Positions 51,686-64,000 of a stretch of 64,000 nucleotides of DNA are shown in pieces. The position numbers were made by a program, and so were the translations under genes. Positions within the stretch are counted from its first letter, which is position 1; each line of letters starts with the position of its first letter. The notes beneath the pieces are model-generated. The model was not told where the DNA came from, ran no database searches, and saw only the letters and a program-made list of their open reading frames with translations. The DNA comes from Chrysomallon squamiferum (lineage: Eukaryota > Mollusca > Gastropoda > Neomphalida > Peltospiridae), in assembly GCA_012295275.1 (NCBI GenBank), contig CM022668.1, positions 15,455,891 to 15,519,890 on the forward strand, in the 5' to 3' direction.

Positions 51686-53441
51686 GATGACATCAACTGT
51701 CAATACACAGCCATTGCACTGATAAATAAGTTTAATTACTTTCCAAGACATTTTGTGGAAAGGATAGTAATTCTGGCCTTAAATGATTTTTAAATGAAAG
51801 AGACAGAATGTTATGTGGATCTCTGTTGAAGATAGAGGACTGAAAAAAAAGTTATTTTCTGTTTATCTCATGCTATTGTGATACCCATAATAATTAATAG
51901 TTATATATATATATAATTATATACATACATTTTTTTTTTTTTTTTTTTTTTTTTAATGGAATGAAATAACATTTTAAATATTAAAAGATAACCATGTTTA
52001 CTCTGAAATATAAATACCTTTTTGTAAACAGAATATATCACATTTTGGAGAGATCATTATTTATTATATACTAGATCAGACCAAAGTGGTGTATTTCTAC
52101 TTTTTATATTATATAAGAAATAAAAATAAATAAACATCAAAATATATTTTTTAAACAAAAATTTAATGTTCTTTTTGTGATGAACAAACACAAATACATT
52201 TTTTTTTTTCTTACAAAAGTTTTATTTTCAGCAACAGTTCAACAAACTTAATTTTGTTGTTCAGTAATTTACAATATTGTAATATCAGTCAAATTTAGAA
52301 TAATAATTTATGCTGATAGTAACTTAATAATGTCAAAAACAAACAAGGGTTACTCAAGTGTGTGTGTTTGAACAGAACAAGTGCAGCTTGGGTTTTAAAC
52401 AGCTGTGGCTTTTAAAATATTCAGCAGAGACAATGCAGAATAAATAAATAAATAAATATACATTATTAATAATGCAATAATAACATTATTAAAATGAAGA
52501 ATCTAAAGAACTATTTCCAGTGGTTATTATAATAAGATATAATTACTTTAATTAGATGTTAAGTATTTTAAAATTCTCATTTCTTTGTTGCAAGATTAAT
52601 GACTGCTTGGTATGAGTGGGTATACTTATAGTAAAAAAACCTATGCACCATTTTTATGACTAAATAATTTTACAACTTAAAATGAATCTTCATTTTTTTT
52701 TTTTTTTTTGAGGTAAATAAATACATACATACACAAACATGCATGCACATGTTCATACAGTCAAATAGTCATTACAAACATAATACATATGCTACATACA
52801 AACTTAATGAAATTCTAAATATATATATATAAAAAAAGTATTAAAATATTAATAACTTGATAATCTGATTTCAGTACATTCTTAATCCCTTCAATATACT
52901 ATCTTTAAATTTTAAAAATTTCAAAATTATTTTCATAATTTATCCATTGTCCATAAGAAGAAAAAAAAATCATGGGTAGGTAAAATGTATGAGATCCTTT
53001 CAGCTAACTGACAAGAACCTATATTGATAGGTTTGCTCTATAAAAACCTTGATTGAAACCCAATAATCATTAATAAAATGTGTTAATATATTACTACTTA
53101 TCTGTGAAAAAAAGTTAATTTTCTTTTCTTTAAACAATATACATTACATGACATTCAGTTTTTTTTTTTTTTATTTGTTTTTTTTTCAGATTAATTGTAA
53201 CCTCAGGTATATATATATCATTATTGTTGTTGTCATTATTCTACCAATTCAGTACATATATTAAATTAATTCCACTAACCATTTCATACCAAATGGTAAA
53301 ATAAAGTAACTAAAAATAACAATAAATAAATAAATAAAAAGAATTTGACCATTAACTAAATAACCTCCTAAATAAATGTACTTCCAACTTCAGGTGCATG
53401 CACGCACGCATGCACATGCACACGCACACACCCTCCTCCCT

Positions 53442-53479
<38 letters not shown>

Positions 53480-53958
53480 GAAAGTTTATATATATATAGA
53501 GAGAGAGAGAGACATATTGAGACATTATTGACTGCAGTGGAAACAGGAATTTTCAAGATGTATGTAAAATGTTGCATGATGAATTGCACATTATAATTTA
53601 TCCTGGTTCTATAAGTATGTGTGATCAAGTTTACTTAACTGTGAAACTGAAAGGATGATGAGATCTATTCAGAATGTTCGATATGACATAAAGACAGACA
53701 GACAGACAGACAAACACACACACACATACATACATACATACATACATATATGTATATATATATATATATATATAAACATTTAAGCAGTACAAATTTATCA
53801 AAAGAAAATGCTATTTTCTAATATAATATCTACAAAAAGTAGAATCAGTGTTCTAAGTGAGATTAGTTTCAGTAATGGTTTGAATAGCTGTTGGCAACAA
53901 CATCCTAATCCCTGGTAAACCCAGCTTAGTCATGACCTGCACTAATAACAACTCAGTG

Positions 53959-54000
<42 letters not shown>

Positions 54001-54956
54001 AAAGCCTAGTGTTATAGGCAGTACTGGAACCAAATTTCTGTTTTAAGCATTTCAAAAAGCTGTAGGTTCTATTTAAGGTAAGTGAAATATACCAATTATC
54101 TTCGGTTATAACAGGTAAATATATTAATATTTTAACCCTCTAATCTTATGCAGGTGCAGATAATCTTCAGTGATCCTATTTGTTAATATTGCGTTACTTC
54201 ACAGACACATTCAGACCAATGTTTAAATATTTGTGACCCATCACAACAAATAAAGTCTTATGTCACTTGGCAGAGTTTTGAGTGTGTTAATTTTTATTTT
54301 TATTTTTTTATAATTTTCATTTTGCTAACCTCAGATTGTTTACAAATATAATTTTATTCGTCTCTTTCTTCCCTCAGAAGCCTAATTCTGATTTTATTAT
54401 GCTCATTCTCATATTACAAAAAAATAAAATAGCACTTAATTTTCTACATGAATTTTACCTTAACTCTTCAGGTTTTTAATATATTATGTCATTTGTTTAT
54501 TAAAAACAAAAACAAAAAAAACAAACAAATTGTTTAACATACCACTTCTGAACATTCCAGATGCAAATAAATTATATAAAATTTGAAAAAAAAAAAAAAA
54601 AAAACTAAAAATATTTTTAAAAAATATGAAAATAAATAAATAAATAACAAAGTAATGATTACAATTATTATATTTAGTTAACTGAAATATTTTCGTTTTT
54701 AGTAACACAATGAAATCTGTATATGTTCATGCAATGTCAGCTTTCATAATATTATTACACTTAGGTGATCCTTTTCACATATATGGACATAGATCTGACA
54801 TATATGTTTCATACACTCAAAATTTTCCTTTAGCTAATAACAGTTTACCCAGATTCAAACTTAATTAAATAATCTTTACAACCAATGGTGTTAAAATCTG
54901 CCTGATGGACATAACAACACATTTCATGGGACATGCACCATTTGCTTTGTAATCTA

Positions 54957-55010
<54 letters not shown>

Positions 55011-56548
55011 TATAAAAAACAATTCAAACATTCATTGACAATTTTTCTTAGGATTAAATTTAAATTTAATTTTCACCTATAATTATTAACTTTAATATCA
55101 TCAGCTGACCTTGGTTATTGACTGAGGTCTCTTGTTCATAATGCAAGAATTAAATCTTGCCTTTTTATCCAAATATATATATAAGTGCCACAAAACATTA
55201 CATATGTCTTTAGTATTATTATGGAAATATACAGCATTCATTATGTTCTGCATTTCAGAAACACACACACGAATACTTTACTATAATTAACTGTTTTTTA
55301 TTTTGTCAACACACAAAAGGTGTAAATCAATATTTTTCATACATAAAACCATGTATTTTATTTCAAAAATAGTAAGAGAAATTAATGAATAAAATACTGC
55401 ACAGTTCAGTTAACATTTTAGAGACACTTATTACTGATAGTGTCTTTATTATAACTTGTAACTGTGACTCATTACATCAAACGAGGTCTTAAGACTTGGT
55501 AAAATGTGAGGGGTCACATTTTTACACACCATATGAAACTGTCAGATATTCTTGTTAGCATCTCAAGAAAAAAAAAAAAAAAAAAAACAGAGCATTTATC
55601 CTTGAACATTTAAGACACATTCACACCAGCTTATTTATGAAAACATCTAATCATGGTGTATTATCGAGAAATTCAAATGTAAACCACACACTGGTTTGAT
55701 TTCAAATTCTAGATCATTCATTCTGATAACTTTTTTTTATACTTTCAAGGATTAAAAAAATCTTTTACACTATCTTAATCAATCAGTATATCACAAGTCT
55801 CTTTGGAATTGACTAATTCTATTCTTTCAAACCTGTTTATCATTCGTATTTATCATTGTTATTTTTTAATACTCTTGATGTAAAAAAATGTAATTATTTC
55901 AAGAATAATACATATCACTTTGATGCATAGCAAACTGGGATAGAATTATAACACAAACTGATGTTATCTGTGAAAAAAACAATTCATATTGTTCTTGTGC
56001 TAAATCATCATCTTGTTTTTAATAAGATCATTATTTATTTTATAAATGTCTAGATACATTTTATATAAAAGCCTATGAACTTCAAAAAAAAAATTAAAGA
56101 CATAATTGTTCTGAATCAGATATTTTACAAATCAAAGATTTTTTTCATGCTAAATCATAATTTTGTTTTTGATCAGTCTGCAATACATTTTTAAAATGAA
56201 ATTATCATTTTTTTTTTATATATATATATATATATAAAAAGTTTAAAGTGAAAAACAGTCATTTACAATGAAAAGCTGTACAAATTAAACCATTCATACA
56301 TAATTCTCTATTTATGAAAGACACGAAAAGTTTTCTATAATTAAAGACAACCTTTTTAATACAAAAAATTTACCGTTTTCATTGATAAAAATGATCAAAT
56401 CAAAATTTTTATCACACTATTATTGTAAAGGAACTGAACATTTAACTCTGATTAAAAACTACACAACTGACCAAATGTTTACATACATTCATACTTTTTT
56501 GAGGGGGTAATGAAATTCAAATTCATTCCCATTACACAATTTTCTTTC
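51686..56548. other. intergenic region between convergent NUBPL and ROCO genes
   Basis: AT-rich DNA with few long arrays: poly-T at 51,931-51,955, (CT)n at 53,448-53,478, (CATA)/(TA)n near 53,727-53,775, poly-A at 53,967-53,994 and (TA)n at 54,965-54,998. Two similar segments near 56,000 and 56,150 share TGCTAAATCATxATxTTGTTTTT. No gene is seen. Confidence 0.7.
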
Positions 56549-56554
56549 TTTATT
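56549..56554 (-). terminator. candidate polyadenylation signal of the ROCO gene
   Basis: TTTATT on the plus strand is AATAAA on the gene strand, about 80 bp after the ROCO stop codon. AT-rich context makes chance hexamers common here, so confidence is limited. Confidence 0.4.
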
Positions 56555-56633
56555 TTCATAAATTAACCTAATTTTTTTTTTTTTTTTACTTATTTTAATA
56601 AAAAAATAAAAATAATAATAATAATAAATTGCT

Positions 56634-59600
56634 TCACAAATTATACTTTTCTCGGAGTTCCTCAGCCAAATCATTTCGTCCGATCTCCTCACTTTCAAAC
56701 ACTGTCAACAGCTGTGAGATTTTCTCATCTGCAGAGGTGTCCTGTGCATCTCGCCACATTGTCAGTGCTGTGTTTATCTGGTGAAATGCCTGATGTGGGT
56801 GACTCATCTGTATCTGCTCAATTTGAGCTTGTGTGAGTCCAAGTCTCAAAGCAATTATAGTCCAATTAAAACCAAGTTGGGAAGAAATATGTATCAGACC
56901 CGCATCTGATATAAGACCTGGTAAAACAATAAATTATATATATATTTTTGTTTATATATATATATATACACAGAACCACAGAAACACATTATAATTTAAC
57001 TATTATAAACATTTATTTACTTATTATTATTAATGAAAGTATACGTTTTTATGAATTATGAATTATTAATTATAAATATACCTAATCTATTTTAATATAG
57101 ATGTCATTTCAAAAATATTGTCTGGAAATAATTCTGATTACAAAATCAAAGCATGAGCTATGTTGAAATTTAAGTGGAACTTAATAAGTTTTTAAAATGC
57201 TGCATTGAACTGAAACATTTCAGTTATAACTTATTACACAATAAACAAGTATAGCCAGTTTGAAATTGTGGCCAAGTGATTGAAATTTTAATTTAATATT
57301 AAATAAAAAAAAATTTGTAATCAATCAAAATGGAATGAGAATAATCAATCTGTAATGGATATTGTGATTAAATTCAAGACTATCACAGTATGACTAAAAA
57401 AAATTCTTTATATTTCTGATTTATTAGTCTATTGTTACTGTTTACCTATTTTTAGTTGCTTTCATTTTACTTTTCATAATTAATAAATACAACAATGAAG
57501 TAATATTAAATATCAGAATGCCAACATTTTTAAGTGGGTTTTTGGCTTGTTTATTATTATTATTATTATTATTTTCTTTTTTAAACAACAGAGGGCTGTA
57601 CTTTGACAAATCTTGAAGAACCTTTAAAACAAACAGGTTTCTCCTCTAATCAGTGATGTCATTACTACCGAAAAGTGACAATGTCCAGATTTTTTTGATT
57701 TTTTTTATCTGTTCATAAAACTGAAATAAAACGTAACCTGAAAGTATGCAGAAAGCATTTAGACTATTTTCTTATATTATTTACAACTGTACCTAGAGCT
57801 CCATCTACTGCATCCATCGACTTCTGCAGAAATTCTGTCGCTGCGTGCATGTGTTTGGCTATGTCATCTTGATAATCTACACAAACAACAACAACAACAT
57901 ATTAATAAAATACTGACCCGATGAGTATTTTACACATTATTATTTTAGCCATTAAAATGTTTTCATTATTAAAAGTGTTTTGGTTTCCAAACACTTCTTA
58001 TGTATTATAAATGTAATAACCAAAACCTGAATTAGTAAACTTATTTTTGCAACATTAGTCTCTGGAATTAGTATGGGGGAATAAAATGGATGGGTATACA
58101 TTACAGAATTGATCTAAGAGATGTTCTCTGCCACTGTATTATATGTCACTAATCATTAATAATAATTAAGTTAAAGAAGAGAAGCAGCATCAGAAGTACT
58201 AGTAGTAGCAACAGTAGTAATAGTTGCAGTAATAGTAATAAAATAGTAGTTGTAATAGTATAATAACGGTAATAATAGTAGATGTAATAGTAGTTTTAAC
58301 AGTAGTAGTAGAGGTAGTAGTAGTAGTAGTAGTGGTAGTAGTAGATGTAATAGTAGTAGCAGCAGCAGTAGTAATAATAATAGTAGATATAATGGTAGTA
58401 GTACTAGTAGTGGTAGATGTGATAGTAGTTGTAAATGTAATAGTAGTAGTAATCCAATGATACCTGGGTCCAGTCGGTACACAAAACAAGTTGGAATGAG
58501 GTCATCTTCGTGCTTGCGACACCACTGCGCCCAGTAGGTGGCTCTGGGCATCGACATCTCAAGAACCTCCCCATCGAACTGGTACGGATCATCGTAACCG
58601 AGGAGAATGCAGTGGGAGCACACGAGGTTAAGTCTGAACCGAATGAACGGCCACTCCTGCAACAGCGATATGAAGTCATTCCTTGTCGCCATTATCAGCT
58701 CCCACAGTTCCTGGAGGTCAGTCCCGCGAACTGCAACAGTTATGGTGTCGCCTTCGTCTTCTTCTGTCCTCTGAATCAACATTTCCGAGAAGTTCTTGCG
58801 TGCCAGGATCCCGTATTTCCAGTTCACCCTGTCAAAAACGTGATGCTGTAATTTCACAGAAAATTTTTCAAAAAAGTTTGGCGGGCCTTTGTTTGGAAAA
58901 ATCAGGCAGTAGCGGAGTTCAAATGTGTTGGGAGGTGCCTGTGACGGCCATTTTGCTCTCAGGTTGTCCGGAACTTCTTCGGGGAAGAACCATGGAAACA
59001 GCAGTATGCGAGATGAACCAGCCAGGAGGGGATTGGAAAGGGATTTGTGGATTTCGTAACACAAGTCGAACTTCAGCATCAGCGACACGAACGTATCGAG
59101 GGCGTCCGTGGAGAGATCGAAGTGGACCAGCGTGTACTTCAGCAGCTCGTAGCTCATCAGCCCCTTCTTGATGAAATCCTGCTTCAGCGTGTCAAAACGA
59201 GGCTCCTCAAGCCCCGCAACGGAGCCGTGTTCTTCGTTGAAGACGACAACCTCTTCGAAATCGTGTCTGAACACGGCTCTCAGCATCTCTATCAGAGTCT
59301 CGGGACAGTGGAACACGATGTTCTTCAGCTGGTTGTTGTCCGGGAACCACACAATCTCGCCTGTCGAGTGCAGGTACTTGAGGACCATTCCCAGGCTGAG
59401 TTCTGGCGACCCGCCCAGACTGATCATAGACTGGTTCATGTTGGACATGATCTCGGTGAACATGCTGACAGCTTTGTCCCACGAGAGAATCTTCTCCGGG
59501 TGGTTCTGGATTGTGGTTAAGAACTTGTGCCACGAAGCCGGAAGTGGCTTTTCTTCACTTTCCTTCAGTTTGGAGACCAAACAGTCCTGAAACTCTGCAA

Positions 59601-62599
59601 TACCTGAAATATATAAACAGATTTCACCTCGTAGTTAAAGCAACTGATCTGCAAGTTTGGTGATTTTGTAGTGGTGGCTATAATAGTAGTGAAATTAGTA
59701 GTAGTAGTAGTAGTAGTAGTAACAGGAGCAGCATCAGCACTTAGTCATAGTTATATTAGTAGTAACCAGTTGTAGTCGTAATAGTAGTAACAGTATGAAT
59801 TAAAAAAGTCAATAAAATAAAATGCATTTATTTTACTTTTGATTATTTTGGTGAAAAATTGTTGATAATTTTTAATTCAAAATATTATTTTCAATGGGAA
59901 TTTCTGTTTAAATATATAACGGCAGAGAAATCACACAGCGAATATTTAAAAATATTTTAGTGAAATTTTTATGTCAAGATGATTAAATATTATATTCGAC
60001 TCTTTAACAAGTCCAAATTTTTTTTTAATTAAAAATGAATTCAGTCTTTAAATGTTAACAACAACAACAACAACGTTCAACCTGTCAAATCGGCAGCACA
60101 GCTGACAGCGTGCAGTCTTTGCGGCATCGACGACCTGTGTTCAACATCTTCTGCATGTGCGACATCTTCTCCTGCAGGCGCTCCAGCTTGGTGTCGCGAA
60201 TCATCCCCCCACTCTCCCTGACCTCGGGCTGGTCGAGGATTTTCTGAATCTTACTTATCTCCTGTTTCAGTTTGTTCAACTTGTTACTCTCCTCCTGTTC
60301 ATCTTGCGAATTATGTCTTCCGTTTTGTCTGTGATGTCCTCCTGGTTGCAAAGATCTGCATGAGTACCGACTGCCATGATGGTCGCTCCTGAACGAGGAA
60401 ATATAAAAAATCATTAATTAATAAAAATTTGATTATTGTTGTGGAAGTGGTGATAATGATTTTGTGCATGATGCAGGAATAAAAATGAACGTTGAAGTTG
60501 AGATGGCATCAAAATAAGAGTTTACACCAATATTAAATAATGAAAATGATGAATGAATACTTATCAGTTTTGTTTTTTCTTCTTTTTCTTGTGAATAGGT
60601 TTTGTTAAAATTTTTAAAATATTTTAAGAAACAGTAGAAAATTAATGATATGCCATTAATAACATGCATATTAAGTATTTGAACAAATTAGTATACATTA
60701 ATTTTGTCATTAAATTCTTAAACCAATAAATAAAATTAAATATACAAAAGAAAAAATAAAAGAATAAAAAAAATAAAAAATAATCAAATAAAACAAAACG
60801 AAATGAAATGGAATAAAAAATGAAACTGATAAATAAAACAAAACAAAACAAAACAAAACAAAATAAAAGAAAATAAAAATAAAAAAAAAAAAATAAAAAA
60901 AAAAAAATAAAAATAAAAAAAAAAAAATAAAAATAAAAATAAAAATATTTTCACCTGGGGCCCTGTCTATAATGGCATCCAGCCAATCTCCAATCAGTGA
61001 ATCGTAATTATCCATATTGTACTTTGTGAAATCAAACACTAACAGGTGTAAAGCTTCGGGTGTTAGAAACATCTGATGAGCCGCGGAATAAATATGATGT
61101 CCCCCAAAATCTAGAATCTGCACTCGAAGATCTGATTCGGGTTCCCAAAGGTGACGTTCTAGAACCCACGTCCGTTCATGTTCAGCTGTCAGTCTCGAGT
61201 GTCCAAGAATCAGAGCATTTCTAAGACTCGTTTTTCCAGCTCTGACTGCACCAATCAGAATCATTTTCCGACGATGCTTTGCTGTGCTGATTCTCATCTC
61301 TTTTAGGAAAAGAAAAAGGGGATTGACTCCCTGATCGCAGATGGTTTGAGGTGGTTTTCGCAGACTGTTGTTATGCAGGTACAGACCCCCGGTTTCTTGC
61401 AGGTATTCCAGTCGATCCATGAGGAGAGGTAATTCAGTGAGTTTGTTGTTGTCGAGAGACAGGTAGCGCAGGTTGCCAAGTTGGCAGATTTTCTCAGGAA
61501 CGCGAGTAAGTTTGTTGAATCCTAGATGAAGGTTTTCCAGATTGCGGCAGTTACATATATCTTCCTGCAAAGTGGTCATCTGATTTCTTTCCAGATTCAG
61601 ATACTTCAGTTTTTTCAGTTTGGAAATCCCGTCAGGAATGGTTTCCAGGTAATTCTCACCGAGCTCCAAATGTTCGAGGTTTTCCAAACTGAACAGCTCT
61701 TCTGGGAGGCTCAGTAAAGCATTTCTCTGGATTGAAAGCTTCCTCAGTTTCTTCAAACCACAAACCTCAGACGGAATCTCAGTGAAAAAGTTACCGGTCA
61801 GATTCAAATTTTTTAATCCCTCCAGCATGAATATAGCTTCTGGAACAATGGAGCAGTACCGAAGTGCACCAGTTAGATTCACCGTTTGAAGATTTCTGCA
61901 GTTCTGGACATCCATGGAAACCTGAACCAAATGGTTGCCTTTCAAGTTCAAGCTTTCAAGTTTCCGTAGATTGCCAAAACCATCTGGAATTGTCTGAATG
62001 CACTGCCAGCTTAAATCTAAATCATTAAGTTCTGACAAGCAACAAACACCTTGAGGAAGAGACTGCAGTCCTGTTCGGGGATACAACTTCCCACACAAAT
62101 TGAAATGCTGCATTTTCTTACACTCTGAAATTTCCTCAGGTATTTGTTCCAGGCAGTTACCTCCCAAGTTCAGAATCCTCAGATTGACCAGTCTTCCTAC
62201 ATCCGGCGAAAGTTCGGTTATCTCATTATTCCCCAACAGCAGAACTTGCAAGTTAACCAGCTCAAAGATTGAAGGAGGGATGGTTGAAAAATGATTGAAC
62301 TCGAGATTTAAGTAAACAAGTTGAGAGCACTCTACAAAGGAAGATGGTAATTTGTATAGGTAATTTCCAACTGCTTCGAACAGTTTCAGGTTTGTTAGAG
62401 TGCCGAGAGCAGTTCCACCGACAGGGAAAGAAAGAAGTTTGAGAAACGGCAGCCTGAGCTCATCCAGTTCAAACGTGTACAGCACGCGAGGAATCCAGCC
62501 TTTGTAGGCTCCTTCAGGCACTGACAGAACCTGGCTGCCGTCAGAGCTGGTGTTCAAATACTGGCGGAGGTTTTCCGATGACTGGCTTTCTCCAGACAT
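56634..62599 (-). CDS. ROCO family protein: LRR - Roc GTPase - COR - death domain (MFHAS1-like), 5 coding exons
   Basis: Cytoplasmic signalling protein of the ROCO superfamily. Exons in transcript order: 62599-60955, 60388-60082, 59603-58464, 57876-57793, 56917-56634; all internal junctions are phase 1. Residues about 60-430 hold 15 leucine-rich repeats of 23-28 residues. The Roc P-loop GAVRAGKT is at 450-457, the DFGGH switch near 497-501, and the GTHAD guanine-specificity motif sits at the start of exon 2. The COR domain fills exon 3 (LQEWP...CSHC region as in MFHAS1). Exons 4-5 encode a linker and a C-terminal death domain (ISSQLGFNW ... LREKYNL, stop 56634). Total length is about 1,153 codons if exon 2 is read across two apparent single-base losses. 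Without them the frame stops about 34 codons into exon 2. LRR and Roc-COR assignments are secure; the death domain is judged by hydrophobic pattern. Confidence 0.88.
58185..58455. repeat. decayed (AGT)n trinucleotide array in ROCO intron 3
   Basis: It begins within 15 bp of the exon 3 donor and keeps the coding frame open for about 95 further Leu-rich codons, which are not protein. Confidence 0.9.
60082..60388 (-). pseudogene. ROCO exon 2 with two apparent 1-nt deletions
   Basis: The exon is 307 nt, but its neighbours' phases require a multiple of three (309). The incoming frame reads through GTHAD and then hits TGA after the RKMN segment. A coherent polar/coiled segment (EESNKLNKLKQEI...) continues in the frame one base back. 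A second one-base shift near 60,135 restores the frame ending CAADLTG, which joins exon 3 correctly. Both breaks lie in AG/A-rich runs. Flanking exons are intact, so residual assembly indels are as likely as real inactivation. Confidence 0.75.
60840..60945. repeat. A-rich (AAAAT/AAAAC)n tract in ROCO intron 1
   Basis: Pentanucleotide-like A-rich repeat adjoining the exon 1 donor. Its read-through produces a spurious Phe-rich tail on the ROCO open frame. Confidence 0.9.
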
Positions 62600-62603
62600 T
62601 GTA

Positions 62604-62791
62604 TTCTTTCATATGTTCCACTGCACTGAAAATAAAACGCAGTAATTAATATTACTCTTATCCATTCAAGATTTACAATTATCAAGGTGATGATACTTTC
62701 TTTCATATGTTCCACTGTACTGAAAATAAAATGGACTAATTAATAATTTTCTTATCCATTCAAGATTTATAATTATCATTTTCACTATACT
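62604..62791 (-). repeat. 94 bp tandem duplication covering the splice acceptor upstream of the ROCO start
   Basis: Two copies with offset 94 bp begin at 62604 and 62698. Both share a CATATGTTCCACTG-type block followed by CTGAAAATAAAA, which on the gene strand is an acceptor-like TTTTATTTTCAG. The copy nearest the ATG would start the coding exon 17 bp before Met1. The other offers a second acceptor. Confidence 0.8.
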
Positions 62792-63473
62792 TCAGAATCT
62801 TAATCTGTAGATCTTTTACTTGCTAACAGTATGATAACTAATTGTCTATGTATTATTTTATTAAACAAGTTCAATATGAAAATGTCATAATTCAATTTGG
62901 TAGCACTTCCAATATTACTCAGTTTCAATATGGATACATGTGCATGCACTTAATGTTATTAACAAAATTTATTTATGTTATAAAACTAATACAACAATAA
63001 CCTTTTTATAAACTAAATACTATAGGTGTTTTCTTTTGTTGTTTATAGTGGGGGGGGGTCTGCAAAAAATTTCACTTAATTATCACAATATTGAAGGTAA
63101 AATAATCAGGTAACAGATAGCAATGCTGCAATAACATTTGAAAAAATGCCCAGCTTAGAATGACATCCTAATTAATTATCTGGTTAATAATTACCATTAT
63201 CTTATTATATTTTGTAGCTAATACTAATATTAATGGTACATGATTATGCCAAAAGCCATATTAAATTTTATATTTAATATTATCAGCATCATGAGCTCGT
63301 ACCACTACCACAACCAGGTTCATCAAGATAAACCTTGCACGTTCAGTTTCGTTTATTTCAGATACTTATTATTTTACAAGGAAATCAGTTGTCAATAAAA
63401 ATAAATAATAATAATAATAATTTTTTAAAAAGTAAGAAAAAAAAGAAATAGCAATGCAAACGTAGCGTTTACC

Positions 63474-63950
63474 TGATCAATTAAATGCCCATGCAGGCAT
63501 GTTACACTCAGTAACACTCGTTACACTGTTGTGTTAAGGACAGGAAAAAGTAAGAACGTAAGTCGTTGTCTGACCTTCAATATGGCCATATCATAATAAA
63601 CTGGTAGTACAAATTATATATTATAATGAGGAATTGTTCCTAATTGTTTCTGCTCTTACATTTATCAAAACAGTGGTTTATCGGAACATCATCTTGATAC
63701 CAGAAATTGAAAACCCGAGTATTAACATGCCCAAATCTCTCGAGACTGGACTGCTTCGACATCTACTTCCGGAATCGTTTATAAGACTTCTACCCGTGAT
63801 AAATGTCTCCCGGATGTAGCCAGTTCGATCCGCCTGTTTATGTTGTCTTTTGCAGAAGTACGCACGAACGAACAACGGTGTGTTAGAAGAATGAATGAAT
63901 AAAATCATGAACGTGCCATGACATCTCCGTATAATAAAAACAACGATCAT
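63474..63950 (-). promoter_or_regulatory. candidate 5' UTR exon / promoter region of the ROCO gene
   Basis: On the minus strand a strong donor, GATCAG|GTAAAC, lies with its GT at 63472-63471. It is preceded by a CpG-containing stretch (63,690-63,880) that is GC-richer than the flanks. Together with the acceptor just upstream of the ATG this suggests a non-coding first exon. No TATA box or start site can be fixed from sequence alone. Confidence 0.35.
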
Positions 63951-64000
63951 CAGTTGTTACGATAATGTTAACGGATAAATAAAATTTAAAAAATATTCTA

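Noticed and set aside
58171-58463. Leu-rich C-terminal extension of ROCO exon 3
   Set aside because: It lies beyond a clear donor (CCAG|GTATC) and is translated from intronic trinucleotide repeat. Exons 4-5 continue the protein in phase.
60710-60954. Phe-rich tail of the ROCO first exon frame
   Set aside because: Intron read-through of an A-rich repeat after the donor at 60954.

Overview
This is an AT-rich, intron-rich, microsatellite-saturated piece of an animal nuclear genome, most likely a lophotrochozoan and probably a mollusc. The clade call is inference from three things: the gene content (an innexin, an LRR-Roc-COR-death-domain protein and an animal-type NUBPL/Ind1), the spliceosomal introns, and the extreme density of (CT)n/(AG)n, (TTTA)n, (ATT)n and (AC)n arrays. 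There is no prokaryotic-style operon, no viral gene and no intact transposon coding region.

Layout. 1-25,157: about 25 kb with no complete gene, mostly simple repeats and degenerate minisatellites. It includes one tRNA-like SINE (1330), one copy of a dispersed repeat (11,076; inverted partner at 19,345), and small GC-richer islands. Two of these islands end in strong splice donors that fit as first exons of the innexin (16,249 and 3,337). 25,158-26,376 (+): one long GC-rich exon encoding almost all of an innexin. 26,377-42,359: a 16 kb repeat-dominated intergenic stretch with a second SINE copy (40,240) and an isolated GC-richer island carrying an RFX X-box-like palindrome (33,270). 42,360-51,614 (+): a complete ten-exon NUBPL gene encoding 316 residues. 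Its 4.7 kb intron 8 contains, on the opposite strand, an intronless 522-codon ORF (47,702-49,270) with a 25-residue tandem repeat and a Cys/His-rich C-terminus, followed by a roughly 80 bp minisatellite. 51,615-56,633: AT-rich intergenic DNA between two convergent genes. 56,634-62,599 (-): a five-exon ROCO protein (15 LRRs, Roc GTPase, COR, death domain, about 1,153 codons) whose second exon contains two apparent 1-nt losses. 62,600-64,000: its 5' side, with a tandemly duplicated splice-acceptor region.

The genes are functionally unrelated: a gap-junction/hemichannel subunit, a mitochondrial complex I iron-sulfur assembly factor, an orphan nested protein, and a signalling ROCO protein. The observations most worth checking are the nested repeat protein, the ROCO-death-domain gene with its frame breaks, the GC-AG intron in NUBPL, the candidate innexin first exons, the SINE family and dispersed repeat, and several decayed minisatellites with periods from 29 to 81 bp. 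I had no alignment or expression data. Exon borders were derived by hand from splice consensus, reading phase and protein-family continuity.
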